A stretch of DNA of 14,963 nucleotides from UBA6626 sp963579995 (GCA_963579995.1 CAUZIY010000072.1:1-14963); one strand, 5' to 3'. Counted from the first letter of the stretch, positions 1-6,876 are shown. Translations and numbers: made by a program. The notes: generated by a model from the sequence alone, not told the origin.

Positions 1-468
1 CAGACAGATCTACTGACCGCAGCCGCCGAAACAGGGAAACCGATCAATGTTAAGAAGGGGCAGTTTTTATCACCCAAGGAGATGCAGTTCGTCGTCGACA
101 AGCTCATCCAAAGTGGCGCCCAGGAGGCCGGCATTATGTTGACCGAGCGAGGCTCATTTTTTGGGTACCACCGTCTGGTCAATGACTTTGTGGGTGTCGG
201 TGATCTACTGGATCTCGGATGGCCGGTCTGTTTCGATGTGACACATTCAACGCAGCGGCCAGGTGCCGGTGCGACCACGGGCGGTAACCCGCAGAGGGCT
301 CCATTGCTGGCTCGTTGTGCCGTGGCAACGGGTGTCCAAGCACTATTCATTGAGACACATCCCAACCCGCAGGCTGCTCTTTCTGATGCGGCTGCAATGT
401 TGCCGTTGGAGGTGACCCTTGAACTGCTACCGCGTCTGGTGAAGTTGCATCAGCTGGTTAGTTCGTAG
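1..468 (+). CDS. kdsA: 3-deoxy-8-phosphooctulonate synthase, C-terminal part (5' end outside window)
   Basis: KdsA condenses phosphoenolpyruvate with arabinose 5-phosphate to give Kdo-8-phosphate, the cytosolic step that commits carbon to the Kdo of lipopolysaccharide. The reading frame is open from base 1 to the TAG at 466-468, so about 155 C-terminal residues are visible, a little over half of a normal protein. Recognisable family segments in order are the KKGQF-SP stretch near the window start, the RG-FFGY stretch, FDVTHS with its conserved His, the loop with PGAGATTGG, and IETHP followed by SDA near the end. The His of DVTHS, the Glu of IETHP and the Asp of SDA match metal-site positions of the Aquifex-type enzymes, and the SDA spelling resembles that group more than the E. 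coli CDG form. The N-terminal Cys that would settle metal dependence is outside the window. Its presence implies an outer membrane with Kdo-containing lipid. Confidence 0.95.
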   Translation, partial: QTDLLTAAAETGKPINVKKGQFLSPKEMQFVVDKLIQSGAQEAGIMLTERGSFFGYHRLVNDFVGVGDLLDLGWPVCFDVTHSTQRPGAGATTGGNPQRAPLLARCAVATGVQALFIETHPNPQAALSDAAAMLPLEVTLELLPRLVKLHQLVSS

Positions 469-683
469 GTGCTTTGAGGCTATATTCACCATCGTACCGG
501 TCCGTGTAGGTGCAGCAACTGCGGTGGGTAAAACATCAGGGTGTGGATTTTGATCTGATTGGCGTTTAGTGGCATAGGGCAGGTTAGATTCTGTATGTTT
601 TCATGGAGGTCTCCTGTTTTCTCGTTCGGTATCAGAATAGAGTAATGCGCGGAAGTCGCCGCAAATGGATACACTTTGAGAAG

Positions 684-1754
684 ATGAAAAGCAACTCGCT
701 GACCTATGCTGATTCGGGCGTCAATCTCCAGGCAGCTGATGAACTGGTTGAACGTATAAAGCCCTATGTACGCAGTACTTATGGACCACGCGTACTGGGC
801 AAACATGGTGCGTTCGCGGGTTGTTTTCGCCTTGATTACAACGAAAGGCTCTTCCAGCACAATTACAGGGATCCTGTTCTGGTCAGTTGTACAGACGGGG
901 TCGGTTCCAAGGTGCTACTCGCGAGCAAAATGGGCGTGCTGGATACCGTGGGGCAGGATGTGGTAGCGATGAACGTCAATGATCTGGTCGTCCAAGGCGC
1001 CGAGCCTTTGTTCTTTCTAGATTATATTGGGATCCACAAGATTGATCCGGATCAGATTGCCCAGATTGTCAAGGGGATCGCTGAGGGGTGCAAATTGGCT
1101 GGCTGTGCCTTACTTGGCGGTGAATCAGCCGAATTGTCAGGCCTGTATCGTGCCGGTGATTTTGATCTGGTGGGTATGACCGTGGGTGTGTGTGAGCTTA
1201 AGAAAATGGTTCATGGTTCACGCGTTGAAGCGGGCGATGTCATTCTTGGGCTCAGTTCCAGCGGCATTCATTCCAATGGGTACAGTCTTGTGCATCATAT
1301 TCTCAGGCATGCAAAGCTTGATCTCGATAAGACCTATAGCGAACTGGACGAGTCGCAGACGCTTGGACAGGTCCTGCTCAAGCCAACGAGAATTTATGCC
1401 CGTCAGGTTGTAGATGTGCTGCGCCGATACAGTGTCAAACAGCCAATTCGTGCTATGAGCCATATTACCGGCGGCGGTCTTCCAGGTAATATCATGCGTA
1501 CTTTGGGAAGTCATCTTAATGCTCGTGTGAACCGTAAAACGTGGTCAGTGCCGCCTGTATTTTCATTTTTACAGGGTTATGGGCAGGTGAGCGACGACGA
1601 GATGATGCGTGTTTTCAATATGGGTATTGGGTACGTCTGTGTCGTGCGCCCTCACTTTGCAGACTCGATTGCCCATCGATTCCAACGGGCGGGTGAGCAG
1701 GTTCATGTACTTGGTAAGATCTCACGTGGGACCGGGCGGCTGCTCATTGTCTAA
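684..1754 (+). CDS. purM: phosphoribosylformylglycinamidine cyclo-ligase (AIR synthetase)
   Basis: PurM closes the imidazole ring in de novo purine synthesis, converting FGAM to AIR with ATP in the cytosol. From the ATG at 684 the protein has 356 residues, close to the E. coli length of 345. Visible family motifs in order are LTYADSGV at the start, DGVGSK (71-76) in the glycine-rich nucleotide region, the NDLVVQGAEPLFFLDY block (99-114), GGESAE (145-150), SSGIHSNGYS (about 192-201) and HITGGG (260-265). The frame stays open back to an ATG at 603 and another at 645, but homology to the family begins at LTYADSGV, so 684 is preferred. No convincing Shine-Dalgarno decides the start. It follows kdsA by 215 bases in which I see no other gene or clear promoter. 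purE, which acts on the AIR product after PurK, lies about 10 kb away on the other strand. Confidence 0.95.
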   Translation: MKSNSLTYADSGVNLQAADELVERIKPYVRSTYGPRVLGKHGAFAGCFRLDYNERLFQHNYRDPVLVSCTDGVGSKVLLASKMGVLDTVGQDVVAMNVNDLVVQGAEPLFFLDYIGIHKIDPDQIAQIVKGIAEGCKLAGCALLGGESAELSGLYRAGDFDLVGMTVGVCELKKMVHGSRVEAGDVILGLSSSGIHSNGYSLVHHILRHAKLDLDKTYSELDESQTLGQVLLKPTRIYARQVVDVLRRYSVKQPIRAMSHITGGGLPGNIMRTLGSHLNARVNRKTWSVPPVFSFLQGYGQVSDDEMMRVFNMGIGYVCVVRPHFADSIAHRFQRAGEQVHVLGKISRGTGRLLIV

Positions 1755-1953
1755 TGAATCCCATCACGGACGGGGCTAATGGCCCCCAAGCATGATGATC
1801 ACGGAATACACCGGACTTAATTGTTTGTGGTTCAGTGGTTTATGGTGAATCACGTCGGTGATTGCCATGGGCTGCGTTGTAACTACGCAACGGACCGGAC
1901 TGACTGTATTGATCAGTCCAGGGGGCGCAGCACGGCGGTTCGTTTATAAACAC

Positions 1954-1982
1954 TTCGAATAAAGAAACTTAAAAAATATACG
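1954..1982 (+). promoter_or_regulatory. possible sigma-70-type promoter for the coiled-coil gene
   Basis: TTCGAA (1954-1959) and TATACG (1977-1982) are separated by 17 bases in an A/T-rich patch. The -35 match is weak (3 of 6) and the -10 is moderate (4 of 6). A start near 1989 would give a leader of about 90 bases that includes the hairpin at 2040-2061. TATAAA at 1945-1950 is a competing -10 without a -35 partner. Confidence 0.25.
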
Positions 1983-2039
1983 GCTCGACCCTGTTTTTTT
2001 GCTGGGCTTTGGCAGAGAGTTTGTAGGAGATTGTTGGTG

Positions 2040-2061
2040 TCATCTATCTCAAGCTAGATGA
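2040..2061 (+). promoter_or_regulatory. leader hairpin next to the ribosome binding site of the coiled-coil gene
   Basis: TCATCTA (2040-2046) pairs exactly with TAGATGA (2055-2061), giving a 7-bp stem with an 8-base loop. It ends directly before the purine-rich stretch GAAGGGAATAAAGGG (2062-2076) that should serve as the ribosome binding site for the ATG at 2080. Its position could affect ribosome access or RNA stability; this is inference. Confidence 0.35.
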
Positions 2062-2079
2062 GAAGGGAATAAAGGGTCG

Positions 2080-2352
2080 ATGGACGAAGCAAAATTTCAA
2101 GCAAAGCTTGCGGAACTCATGAACGAAATATCCATTTTACCCAAGGCGGAGCGAGATAAGCTCGTCGCTTTGGCTGCCAAGACTCAAGAGCGTCATAAGA
2201 AGCTCAAGAAGACCGTTCACGATCTACAGGAAAGCCTCGACTATCTTCGGCTGGCGATTAAGTATCTGGTTTTTGATCTCGAAGCCACCCGGCGGGAGAA
2301 CAGCTATCTTCGTAAGATGCTTAATCAGAATTGGTCCGATGGTGATGGATAG
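2080..2352 (+). CDS. small coiled-coil protein of unknown function
   Basis: I do not recognise a named family with a known function. The 90-residue protein is strongly charged and almost entirely helical in character, with no signal peptide or membrane segment, so it is probably cytosolic. Residues about 20-60 (PKAERDKLVALAAK through KKLKKTVHDLQ) have a leucine and hydrophobic spacing consistent with a coiled coil. The second half, with LRLAIKYLVFDLEATRREN and LRKML (about 56-81), is the most motif-like part, and I associate similar text with short conserved planctomycete proteins, from memory only. A purine-rich ribosome binding site (AAAGGG at 2071-2076) precedes the ATG. The gene stands alone between two long intergenic regions, with a leader hairpin and a weak promoter candidate. 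A small scaffold, adaptor or nucleic-acid-binding role would fit but is speculation. Confidence 0.75.
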   Translation: MDEAKFQAKLAELMNEISILPKAERDKLVALAAKTQERHKKLKKTVHDLQESLDYLRLAIKYLVFDLEATRRENSYLRKMLNQNWSDGDG

Positions 2353-2563
2353 ATCGGATATGTCTAACCTCAGGTGATCCCCACGGCTCATATGTTTTGG
2401 GGAGTGTTAACCGGTTATTTTTGGTTCAGGGTGAATTTTGAAATACATTGGTCAAGCGGTTACACGCTCATTTCACGCCTTTGGACATGATATTTTCCAA
2501 GGTCATGGCGTCATCGCTACCACGTTGTGCGATGCATAGCTATGATGTGCGCTAATGCGTACC

Positions 2564-2585
2564 ACCGCTGTCGATAAACAGCGGT
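2564..2585 (+). promoter_or_regulatory. strong hairpin in the clpP leader
   Basis: ACCGCTGT (2564-2571) pairs exactly with ACAGCGGT (2578-2585), an 8-bp GC-rich stem with a 6-base loop, ending 40 bases before the clpP ATG. No T tract follows, so it is not a standard terminator. The 3' arm overlaps the decamer AGCGGTTACA (2580-2589), which also occurs at 2455-2464. The rest of the gap 2353-2625 holds a weak CCCCA/TGGGG stem (2379-2402), and the palindrome TAACCGGTTA (2408-2417) followed by five Ts, but no gene. Confidence 0.4.
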
Positions 2586-2625
2586 TACAACTAACCATTT
2601 AATTCAAACCAACGAGAATGTGGCG

Positions 2626-3303
2626 ATGAACCCACCCTTCGATCAGACCCCCATTGGTTCCGGTATCGACCCTGGAAATATTCCAGTATCTGCGCTCACA
2701 CACCGGCAGTTGACGCATGATCCTCAACTTGCGGTGGTACCGCCCTATCAGCGGACTCGCGAGATGACAATTGATGAGATGCTGTTGGAAAACCGGGTGA
2801 TTTTTCTTGTTGGTGAGATTCACCATGCATCTGCGGCAGGTGTGATCATGCGGATGCTGCACCTCGTGAACCTTAAAACGGACATGGACATCAGCCTTTA
2901 CATCAATTCACCAGGCGGCAGTGTCGACGATACGTTGGCGATCTACGACACCATGCAATATTTGCCCTGTGATATTGCCACCTATTGTATTGGCCGTGCC
3001 TCCTCGGGTGGGGCAATTGTTCTGGCAGCTGGTACCAAGGGAAAACGTTTTATCCTGCCCCATGCTCGCATCATGATCCACCAACCCTATGGTGGTGTGA
3101 CTGGTCAGGCCAGTGATGTGCAGATTCAGGCAGAAGAGATTCTCAAGAACAAGAAGCAATTGAATGAGATTTTGGCACGTCACACAGACCGTGATATAAA
3201 ACAGATCGAAGAAGACTCCGAACGTGATCGTTACTTCTCTGCTGAAGACGCCAAGGATTACGGACTTGTTGATGAGGTGTTAAATCAGAACGAGAAGAAG
3301 TAG
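2626..3303 (+). CDS. clpP: ATP-dependent Clp protease proteolytic subunit
   Basis: ClpP forms the barrel-shaped serine peptidase that degrades proteins fed to it by Clp ATPases in the cytosol. From the ATG at 2626 it has 225 residues, about 20-30 more than typical, with the surplus at the N-terminus (a Pro/Gln-rich stretch before VVPPYQRT at about 37-44). YINSPGG is at 92-98. The triad is intact by spacing: Ser127 in GRASSGGA, His152 in MIHQP and Asp201 in ERDRYF, matching E. coli Ser97, His122 and Asp171. The residue after the catalytic Ser is Gly where Met is usual. An in-frame GTG at 2620 is possible, but GAGA at 2614-2617 is better spaced for 2626. No clpX is next to it, and ftsW follows instead. 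It could be one of several ClpP paralogues, since some lineages carry more than one. Confidence 0.93.
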   Translation: MNPPFDQTPIGSGIDPGNIPVSALTHRQLTHDPQLAVVPPYQRTREMTIDEMLLENRVIFLVGEIHHASAAGVIMRMLHLVNLKTDMDISLYINSPGGSVDDTLAIYDTMQYLPCDIATYCIGRASSGGAIVLAAGTKGKRFILPHARIMIHQPYGGVTGQASDVQIQAEEILKNKKQLNEILARHTDRDIKQIEEDSERDRYFSAEDAKDYGLVDEVLNQNEKK

Positions 3304-3320
3304 CCCAGATTCGCTGGGCT
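3302..3320 (+). terminator. hairpin at the end of clpP, possible weak terminator
   Basis: AGCCCAG (3302-3308), beginning inside the clpP stop codon, pairs exactly with CTGGGCT (3314-3320) around a 5-base loop. The downstream DNA is A/T-rich but lacks a run of Ts, so it is not a textbook intrinsic terminator. It may instead protect the clpP mRNA 3' end or reduce readthrough into ftsW. Confidence 0.4.
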
Positions 3321-3386
3321 CAATGATAATATTCCGGTTTGGTTTCATGCTGCACCGCGTTTGCAGGGACGACCGATAAACACCTA

Positions 3387-4589
3387 ATGCTCTACGGTGT
3401 CTTTGGAAGTCACAACCCACGCGACCTGAGTGAAAATGGAATACTGGCCCGTCGAAGCATGCTTTCGGCTGGTCAGGTTATCCAGTTGGTCACCATCGGT
3501 CTCTTGACGCTGGGTACGGTGATGGTGCATTCAGCGGCGATGGGTGTTGGTGTTGGCAATGGGTTCTCAATGCAGGGGTTGTTGGGCAGCCGTCATGTGC
3601 AGTATGCACTCCTTGCCAGTCTGGCACTGTTTTTAACGAGCCGGATGAGTTGGGATTGGTTAGCCAATGGCCCGATCTGGCGCAATCCAATTCTTTGGCT
3701 ACTGGCTTTTGGTGTGGGTCTGGTCGCATTGGCCATGTTCCCGGGCATGGGACGAGCTGCCCATGGTGCGCGGCGATGGCTGTACGTGGGACCATCGAGT
3801 TGGGGATGGTCATTTCAGCCAAGCGAGTTGGTGAAGTTTTTGATGATTGGTGGTGTCGCTCTTTGGTGTGCTCATAGACAGCATGTCATATGTCAGTTCT
3901 GGCGGGGCGTGGCACCGGTGTTGGTTGGCATGTTGGTCATTTGCGGTTTGATTGCAGTAGAAGATTTGGGGACGAGCGTGCTGATCGGTATGGTTGCTGT
4001 GCTGCTAGTTCTTGCCGGTGGTGCAAGGTTTTGGCACCTTGCTGTGTTGGGTCCACCAGCGCTGGGGATGTTGGTTTTGGCGGTGATGTTTAGCCCCTAT
4101 CGGTTAGCGCGAATTGTCGCCTTCATGAACCCATGGGATGAGCCGGAAGGTATTGGCTATCACGCCATTCAGTCCTTGGTTGCGATAAGTGGTGGTGGAT
4201 GGACTGGCCGTGGGTTGGGCTACGGCATTCAGAAATTTGGATACCTTCCAGAGGATACCACGGACTTTTTATTTGCCGTGATTTGTGAGGAGTTGGGTTT
4301 TAGCGGCGCCGCCATGGTGATTGCTCTTTATTTGATCTTGTTGTGGGCTGGTTTTTGGGTGATGCGTGGTTGCGGCACGGTGTTTCTTCGTTTGGTTGTC
4401 CTGGGTGTGATTCTGACGGTAGGACTGCAGGCTTTGATGAATATCGCAGTTGTAACCGTGACGGTCCCGACCAAGGGGATCGCACTGCCACTGGTCAGTG
4501 CGGGTGGAACCGGATGGGTTGTTACTGCGGCGGCTCTTGGCCTGGTGGCAGGTTTAGATCGCACCGCTTGGGGTCGTACATCAAATTAA
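3387..4589 (+). CDS. ftsW: FtsW-type lipid II polymerase (SEDS family)
   Basis: SEDS proteins are integral-membrane glycosyltransferases that polymerise lipid II into peptidoglycan; FtsW does so at the septum with a partner class B penicillin-binding protein, which is not in this window. The protein has about 400 residues from the ATG at 3387 and roughly ten hydrophobic segments beginning near residue 30. Key family motifs are FQPSELVKF (143-151), PEDTTDFLFA (289-298) with the expected essential Asp at 293, EELGF (301-305) and the C-terminal signature from N352 through PTKGIALPLVSAGG (361-374). The choice of FtsW over the close relative RodA rests mainly on murG following 35 bases downstream. 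The start is uncertain: TTG at 3339 and ATG at 3459 are in frame and none has a clear ribosome binding site. Confidence 0.88.
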   Translation: MLYGVFGSHNPRDLSENGILARRSMLSAGQVIQLVTIGLLTLGTVMVHSAAMGVGVGNGFSMQGLLGSRHVQYALLASLALFLTSRMSWDWLANGPIWRNPILWLLAFGVGLVALAMFPGMGRAAHGARRWLYVGPSSWGWSFQPSELVKFLMIGGVALWCAHRQHVICQFWRGVAPVLVGMLVICGLIAVEDLGTSVLIGMVAVLLVLAGGARFWHLAVLGPPALGMLVLAVMFSPYRLARIVAFMNPWDEPEGIGYHAIQSLVAISGGGWTGRGLGYGIQKFGYLPEDTTDFLFAVICEELGFSGAAMVIALYLILLWAGFWVMRGCGTVFLRLVVLGVILTVGLQALMNIAVVTVTVPTKGIALPLVSAGGTGWVVTAAALGLVAGLDRTAWGRTSN

Positions 4590-4624
4590 CTCCAAACAAG
4601 GATCGGTATTTGGCGCACGGTCCA

Positions 4625-5776
4625 ATGCTCCTGCCGGCAGCTAAATTTGGAGACTATGGTAATCTTGCCGGTGTGGGACCCAAAAGAATCCTATTCCTGG
4701 CCGGGGGCGGTTCAGGCGGGCATATCTGTCCGAACATGGCCATCCTCGAACGCCTGGCGGAGACAGGCGATGATTGGCAGGCAATCTTTCTTGTGTCCCG
4801 CAGACCCTTGGATGGGGCTATGCTGGCCAGCCAACAGTTGGCTTTTGTGCCGCTTTCGGTGCAACCGCTGACAAGGCGTCCATGGGCGTGGCCGGCTTGG
4901 GGATTGAATTGGCTGGCCAGTGCCAAGCAGGTTAGATGTTTGTATGAACGTTACCGGTCTGCCGTTGTTGTTTGTACCGGTGGTTTTGTAAGTGGTCCGG
5001 CCGTAACCGAAGCCCAGGCAATGGGCATGCCCGTTGCATTGGTCAATCTAGATGCTGTGGCGGGCCGTGCCAACCGCCTTTTGGCTCGGCGGGCATCGGT
5101 CGTTTTTAGCAGCTATCCGATTAACGCATGGCCTGAAGCACGAAGGATTGGTGTGCCCCTGCGGCGCAACGTGTTAGGTTGTGGTGATCTTGCAGCTGCA
5201 CGCTCGCAATTGGGCTTGGAGCCTGATCGGCCGACGTTGCTAATCTGTGGTGGCAGCCAGGGTGCCCAGACTATTAATGGCATGATGTTGCACCTGGTTC
5301 GCCAGCGTGCAATCGACTCACGCTGGCAACTGGTTCATCTAACGGGCGCGGCGGATGAGCAAGGTGTGAGGCAAGAATATGCCCGAGTTGGCATGGCAGC
5401 GGTGGTTCTTGCATTTAGCGATGCCATGGGATCACTGTGGGCAAGTGCTGATCTGGCGATCTGCCGGGCAGGTGCGAATACAGTGGCAGAGGTTTGGGCC
5501 AACGCCGTGCCGACCATCTTCCTGCCGTACCCATTTCACCGCGATCAGCACCAGCATCTTAATGCAAGACCATTGGTTGAACAGGGTGCGGCCAGGGTGG
5601 TTGAGGACTTGATTGATCCCCTGGAGACTGCCAAGCATGTGGCACCGGTCTTGACCAAGCTGATGGATGATCGAGGTGGCCGATTGAAGATGGCTGAGCT
5701 AATGCGACAGCAGACCCCCAGTGATGGGGCGGCTGATGTTGCCGATTGGGTTGTTCAGGTTGCGGCTCGCAGCTAA
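4625..5776 (+). CDS. murG: UDP-GlcNAc:lipid I N-acetylglucosaminyltransferase, divergent MurG
   Basis: MurG adds GlcNAc to lipid I on the inner face of the membrane to give lipid II, the substrate of FtsW. The protein has 383 residues and the two-domain GT-B layout. The glycine-rich loop GGGSGGH (27-33) matches the family GGTGGH, GGFVSGP (119-125) matches GGYVSGP, GGSQGA (209-214) is canonical, and RAGANTVAE (281-289), LPYPF and DQHQHLNA (307-314) match the nucleotide-sugar site. The family HEQN segment reads VNLD (140-143) here, though the following AVAGRANRLLA is familiar. The start is ambiguous: a TTG at 4610 has AAGGA 7 bases upstream (4598-4602), whereas the ATG at 4625 has no obvious ribosome binding site. 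The frame extends back inside ftsW, but that part is not MurG-like. It probably forms a transcription unit with ftsW. Confidence 0.9.
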   Translation: MLLPAAKFGDYGNLAGVGPKRILFLAGGGSGGHICPNMAILERLAETGDDWQAIFLVSRRPLDGAMLASQQLAFVPLSVQPLTRRPWAWPAWGLNWLASAKQVRCLYERYRSAVVVCTGGFVSGPAVTEAQAMGMPVALVNLDAVAGRANRLLARRASVVFSSYPINAWPEARRIGVPLRRNVLGCGDLAAARSQLGLEPDRPTLLICGGSQGAQTINGMMLHLVRQRAIDSRWQLVHLTGAADEQGVRQEYARVGMAAVVLAFSDAMGSLWASADLAICRAGANTVAEVWANAVPTIFLPYPFHRDQHQHLNARPLVEQGAARVVEDLIDPLETAKHVAPVLTKLMDDRGGRLKMAELMRQQTPSDGAADVADWVVQVAARS

Positions 5777-5796
5777 AATAGGCCGGAAAGTAATGT

Positions 5797-5825
5797 TTTT
5801 GGGGGTTTGAGACGACACCTATAAT
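5797..5825 (+). promoter_or_regulatory. possible promoter upstream of ispA
   Basis: A perfect TATAAT (5820-5825) lies 32 bases before the ispA start region. The hexamer at 17-base spacing (TTTTGG, 5797-5802) is a poor -35, so the site is suggestive only. If real, ispA and perhaps dxs can be transcribed independently of ftsW-murG. Confidence 0.35.
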
Positions 5826-5857
5826 TGATTTTTTAACTCCATAATTTAGCGAGGAAT

Positions 5858-6769
5858 GTGTTGAGTGTCGTAATCGACAGGATGAGCCCGGTGACAGACA
5901 TTGATCAGCAGGCCACTATGTGGGTTCGTCAGGTTGAGGAATATGTGGTGTCGTATTTAAATCAGCGACAACTACCGGCCAATCTTGTCCACGCCATCCA
6001 GTATTCCTTTCTTGCCCCTGGCAAAAGATTGCGGCCCATCCTGGTCCTGCAGGCTTGTCGTGCGGTTGGTGGTCAGTTCGAGCTAGGCATGGTCTCCGCC
6101 GCTGCCATTGAGATGATTCATTGTTTTAGCATGATTCATGATGATCTGCCGGCGATGGATGACGATGATCTTCGTCGAGGTCGGCCGACTCTGCATCGAC
6201 ATACCAATGAGGCGATGGCGATTCTCGCTGGTGATGCCCTGGTGGGGATGGCATTTGAAATGGTTTCAAAGCGGGTCAAACCTCTGGCGTTGGTTGCTCG
6301 TATTATCCGGGAGTTGAGCACCGCGACAAATGATATGATCGCAGGTCAGGTCTACGATACATTGCCCGACTTTGCCCCGGATATTGATGACCTTACAAAG
6401 CTAAAGACTATACATGTGAATAAAACTGCGGCATTGCTGCGAGCTTCGGTGCGTATAGGTGGTCTTTGTGGTGAGGCCAGCAAAGATGAACTAAAATGCC
6501 TCACCGGGTACGGTGAAGCCATCGGGCTCATGTATCAAGTGGTTGACGATTTGCTCGATGTGATTGCCAGCGAGAAACAGATGGGCAAGGCAACCCACAA
6601 GGATGCGGGGCAGGGCAAGCTGACCTATCCCAGCCTTATGGGTATCGACAGCAGTCGCCAGCAGGTCATCGCCCTGCAGACCACGGCTCATCGGGCCTTG
6701 GAGGATTTAGGTAAACCTGCCCAGATGCTGAAAAATCTCTGCGATTACATGGCTGTGCGGACACAGTAA
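5858..6769 (+). CDS. ispA: short-chain (E)-polyprenyl diphosphate synthase, probably farnesyl diphosphate synthase
   Basis: This enzyme joins IPP to DMAPP and GPP to build farnesyl diphosphate, the precursor of the undecaprenyl carrier and other isoprenoids. It has 303 residues, normal for the family. GKRLRP (55-60) binds IPP. The first Asp-rich motif DDLPAMDDDDLRRG begins at D95, with the two-residue-longer spacing of bacterial type II FPP synthases, and the second is DDLLD (230-234). The fifth residue before the first motif is Phe90, and an aromatic residue there favours C15 over C20 product, as with Tyr in E. coli IspA. KLTYPSL (254-260) is also typical. The start could be GTG 5858 or TTG 5861, both served by GAGG at 5851-5854 (TTG has the better spacing), or ATG 5882. 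dxs, the entry enzyme of the same supply pathway, follows after 107 bases. A geranylgeranyl product cannot be excluded. Confidence 0.9.
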   Translation: MLSVVIDRMSPVTDIDQQATMWVRQVEEYVVSYLNQRQLPANLVHAIQYSFLAPGKRLRPILVLQACRAVGGQFELGMVSAAAIEMIHCFSMIHDDLPAMDDDDLRRGRPTLHRHTNEAMAILAGDALVGMAFEMVSKRVKPLALVARIIRELSTATNDMIAGQVYDTLPDFAPDIDDLTKLKTIHVNKTAALLRASVRIGGLCGEASKDELKCLTGYGEAIGLMYQVVDDLLDVIASEKQMGKATHKDAGQGKLTYPSLMGIDSSRQQVIALQTTAHRALEDLGKPAQMLKNLCDYMAVRTQ

Positions 6770-6835
6770 GATGCGGGCGGAAGGATCGGCTGAAGGCATC
6801 TGGTGCATTGAATCGCGTGATTGCGGTGAGCATTG

Positions 6836-6860
6836 GGATCCCGCAAGGTTGAAGGGATCC
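6836..6860 (+). promoter_or_regulatory. hairpin in the dxs leader
   Basis: GGATCCC (6836-6842) pairs exactly with GGGATCC (6854-6860) across an 11-base loop and ends 2 bases before the AAGGG (6863-6867) that serves the dxs ATG at 6877. No T tract follows. It may influence ribosome access to dxs, or separate ispA and dxs expression; this is inference from position. Confidence 0.35.
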
Positions 6861-6876
6861 TTAAGGGTTGAATCGA

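Larger units (their letters stand above)
1755..2079. other. hairpin-rich intergenic region between purM and the coiled-coil gene
   Basis: This 325-base gap has no plausible coding frame but carries several exact inverted repeats. These are GGGGC/GCCCC at 1772-1786 just after purM (no T tract), AATCAC/GTGATT at 1848-1863, TGCGT/ACGCA at 1873-1889, and GGACTGA/TCAGTCC at 1897-1919. GCTGCG (1871-1876) also pairs with CGCAGC (1926-1931) and would enclose the 1897-1919 hairpin, as an alternative to the 1873-1889 stem. The octamer ATCACGGA occurs at 1763 and 1798. From about 1940 the DNA becomes A/T-rich, which looks like promoter DNA. It may hold a purM terminator, a structured leader or a small RNA; the sequence alone does not decide. 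Confidence 0.5.

Noticed and set aside
559..574. Possible sigma-54 promoter (TGGC...GC) before purM
   Set aside because: The spacing between the GG and GC elements is off by one base from the -24/-12 rule, and the flanking consensus is poor.
603..683. N-terminal extension of purM from the ATG at 603
   Set aside because: The extra 27 residues do not resemble PurM, whose homology begins at LTYADSGV, and no ribosome binding site supports 603.
486..860. 124-codon open frame on the minus strand over the start of purM
   Set aside because: It overlaps purM antisense, has no recognisable family text and no ribosome binding site; it is a shadow frame.
2379..2422. CCCCA/TGGGG stem and TAACCGGTTA palindrome followed by TTTTT as a terminator of the coiled-coil gene
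   Set aside because: The first stem is 5 bp with a 14-base loop, and the palindrome leaves too small a loop for a good hairpin; suggestive but too weak to call.
2438..2466. TTGAAA-17-TACACG promoter candidate for clpP
   Set aside because: The -35 is fair but the -10 matches only 3 of 6 positions; not enough to annotate.
2618..2629. Four-codon mini frame ATGTGGCGATGA overlapping the clpP ATG
   Set aside because: Such a short overlapping frame is likely by chance, and the GAGA element is better placed for clpP itself.
4343..4624. Long murG extension overlapping the end of ftsW
   Set aside because: The translated stretch is not MurG-like and lies in another frame of ftsW; it is an open frame by chance.
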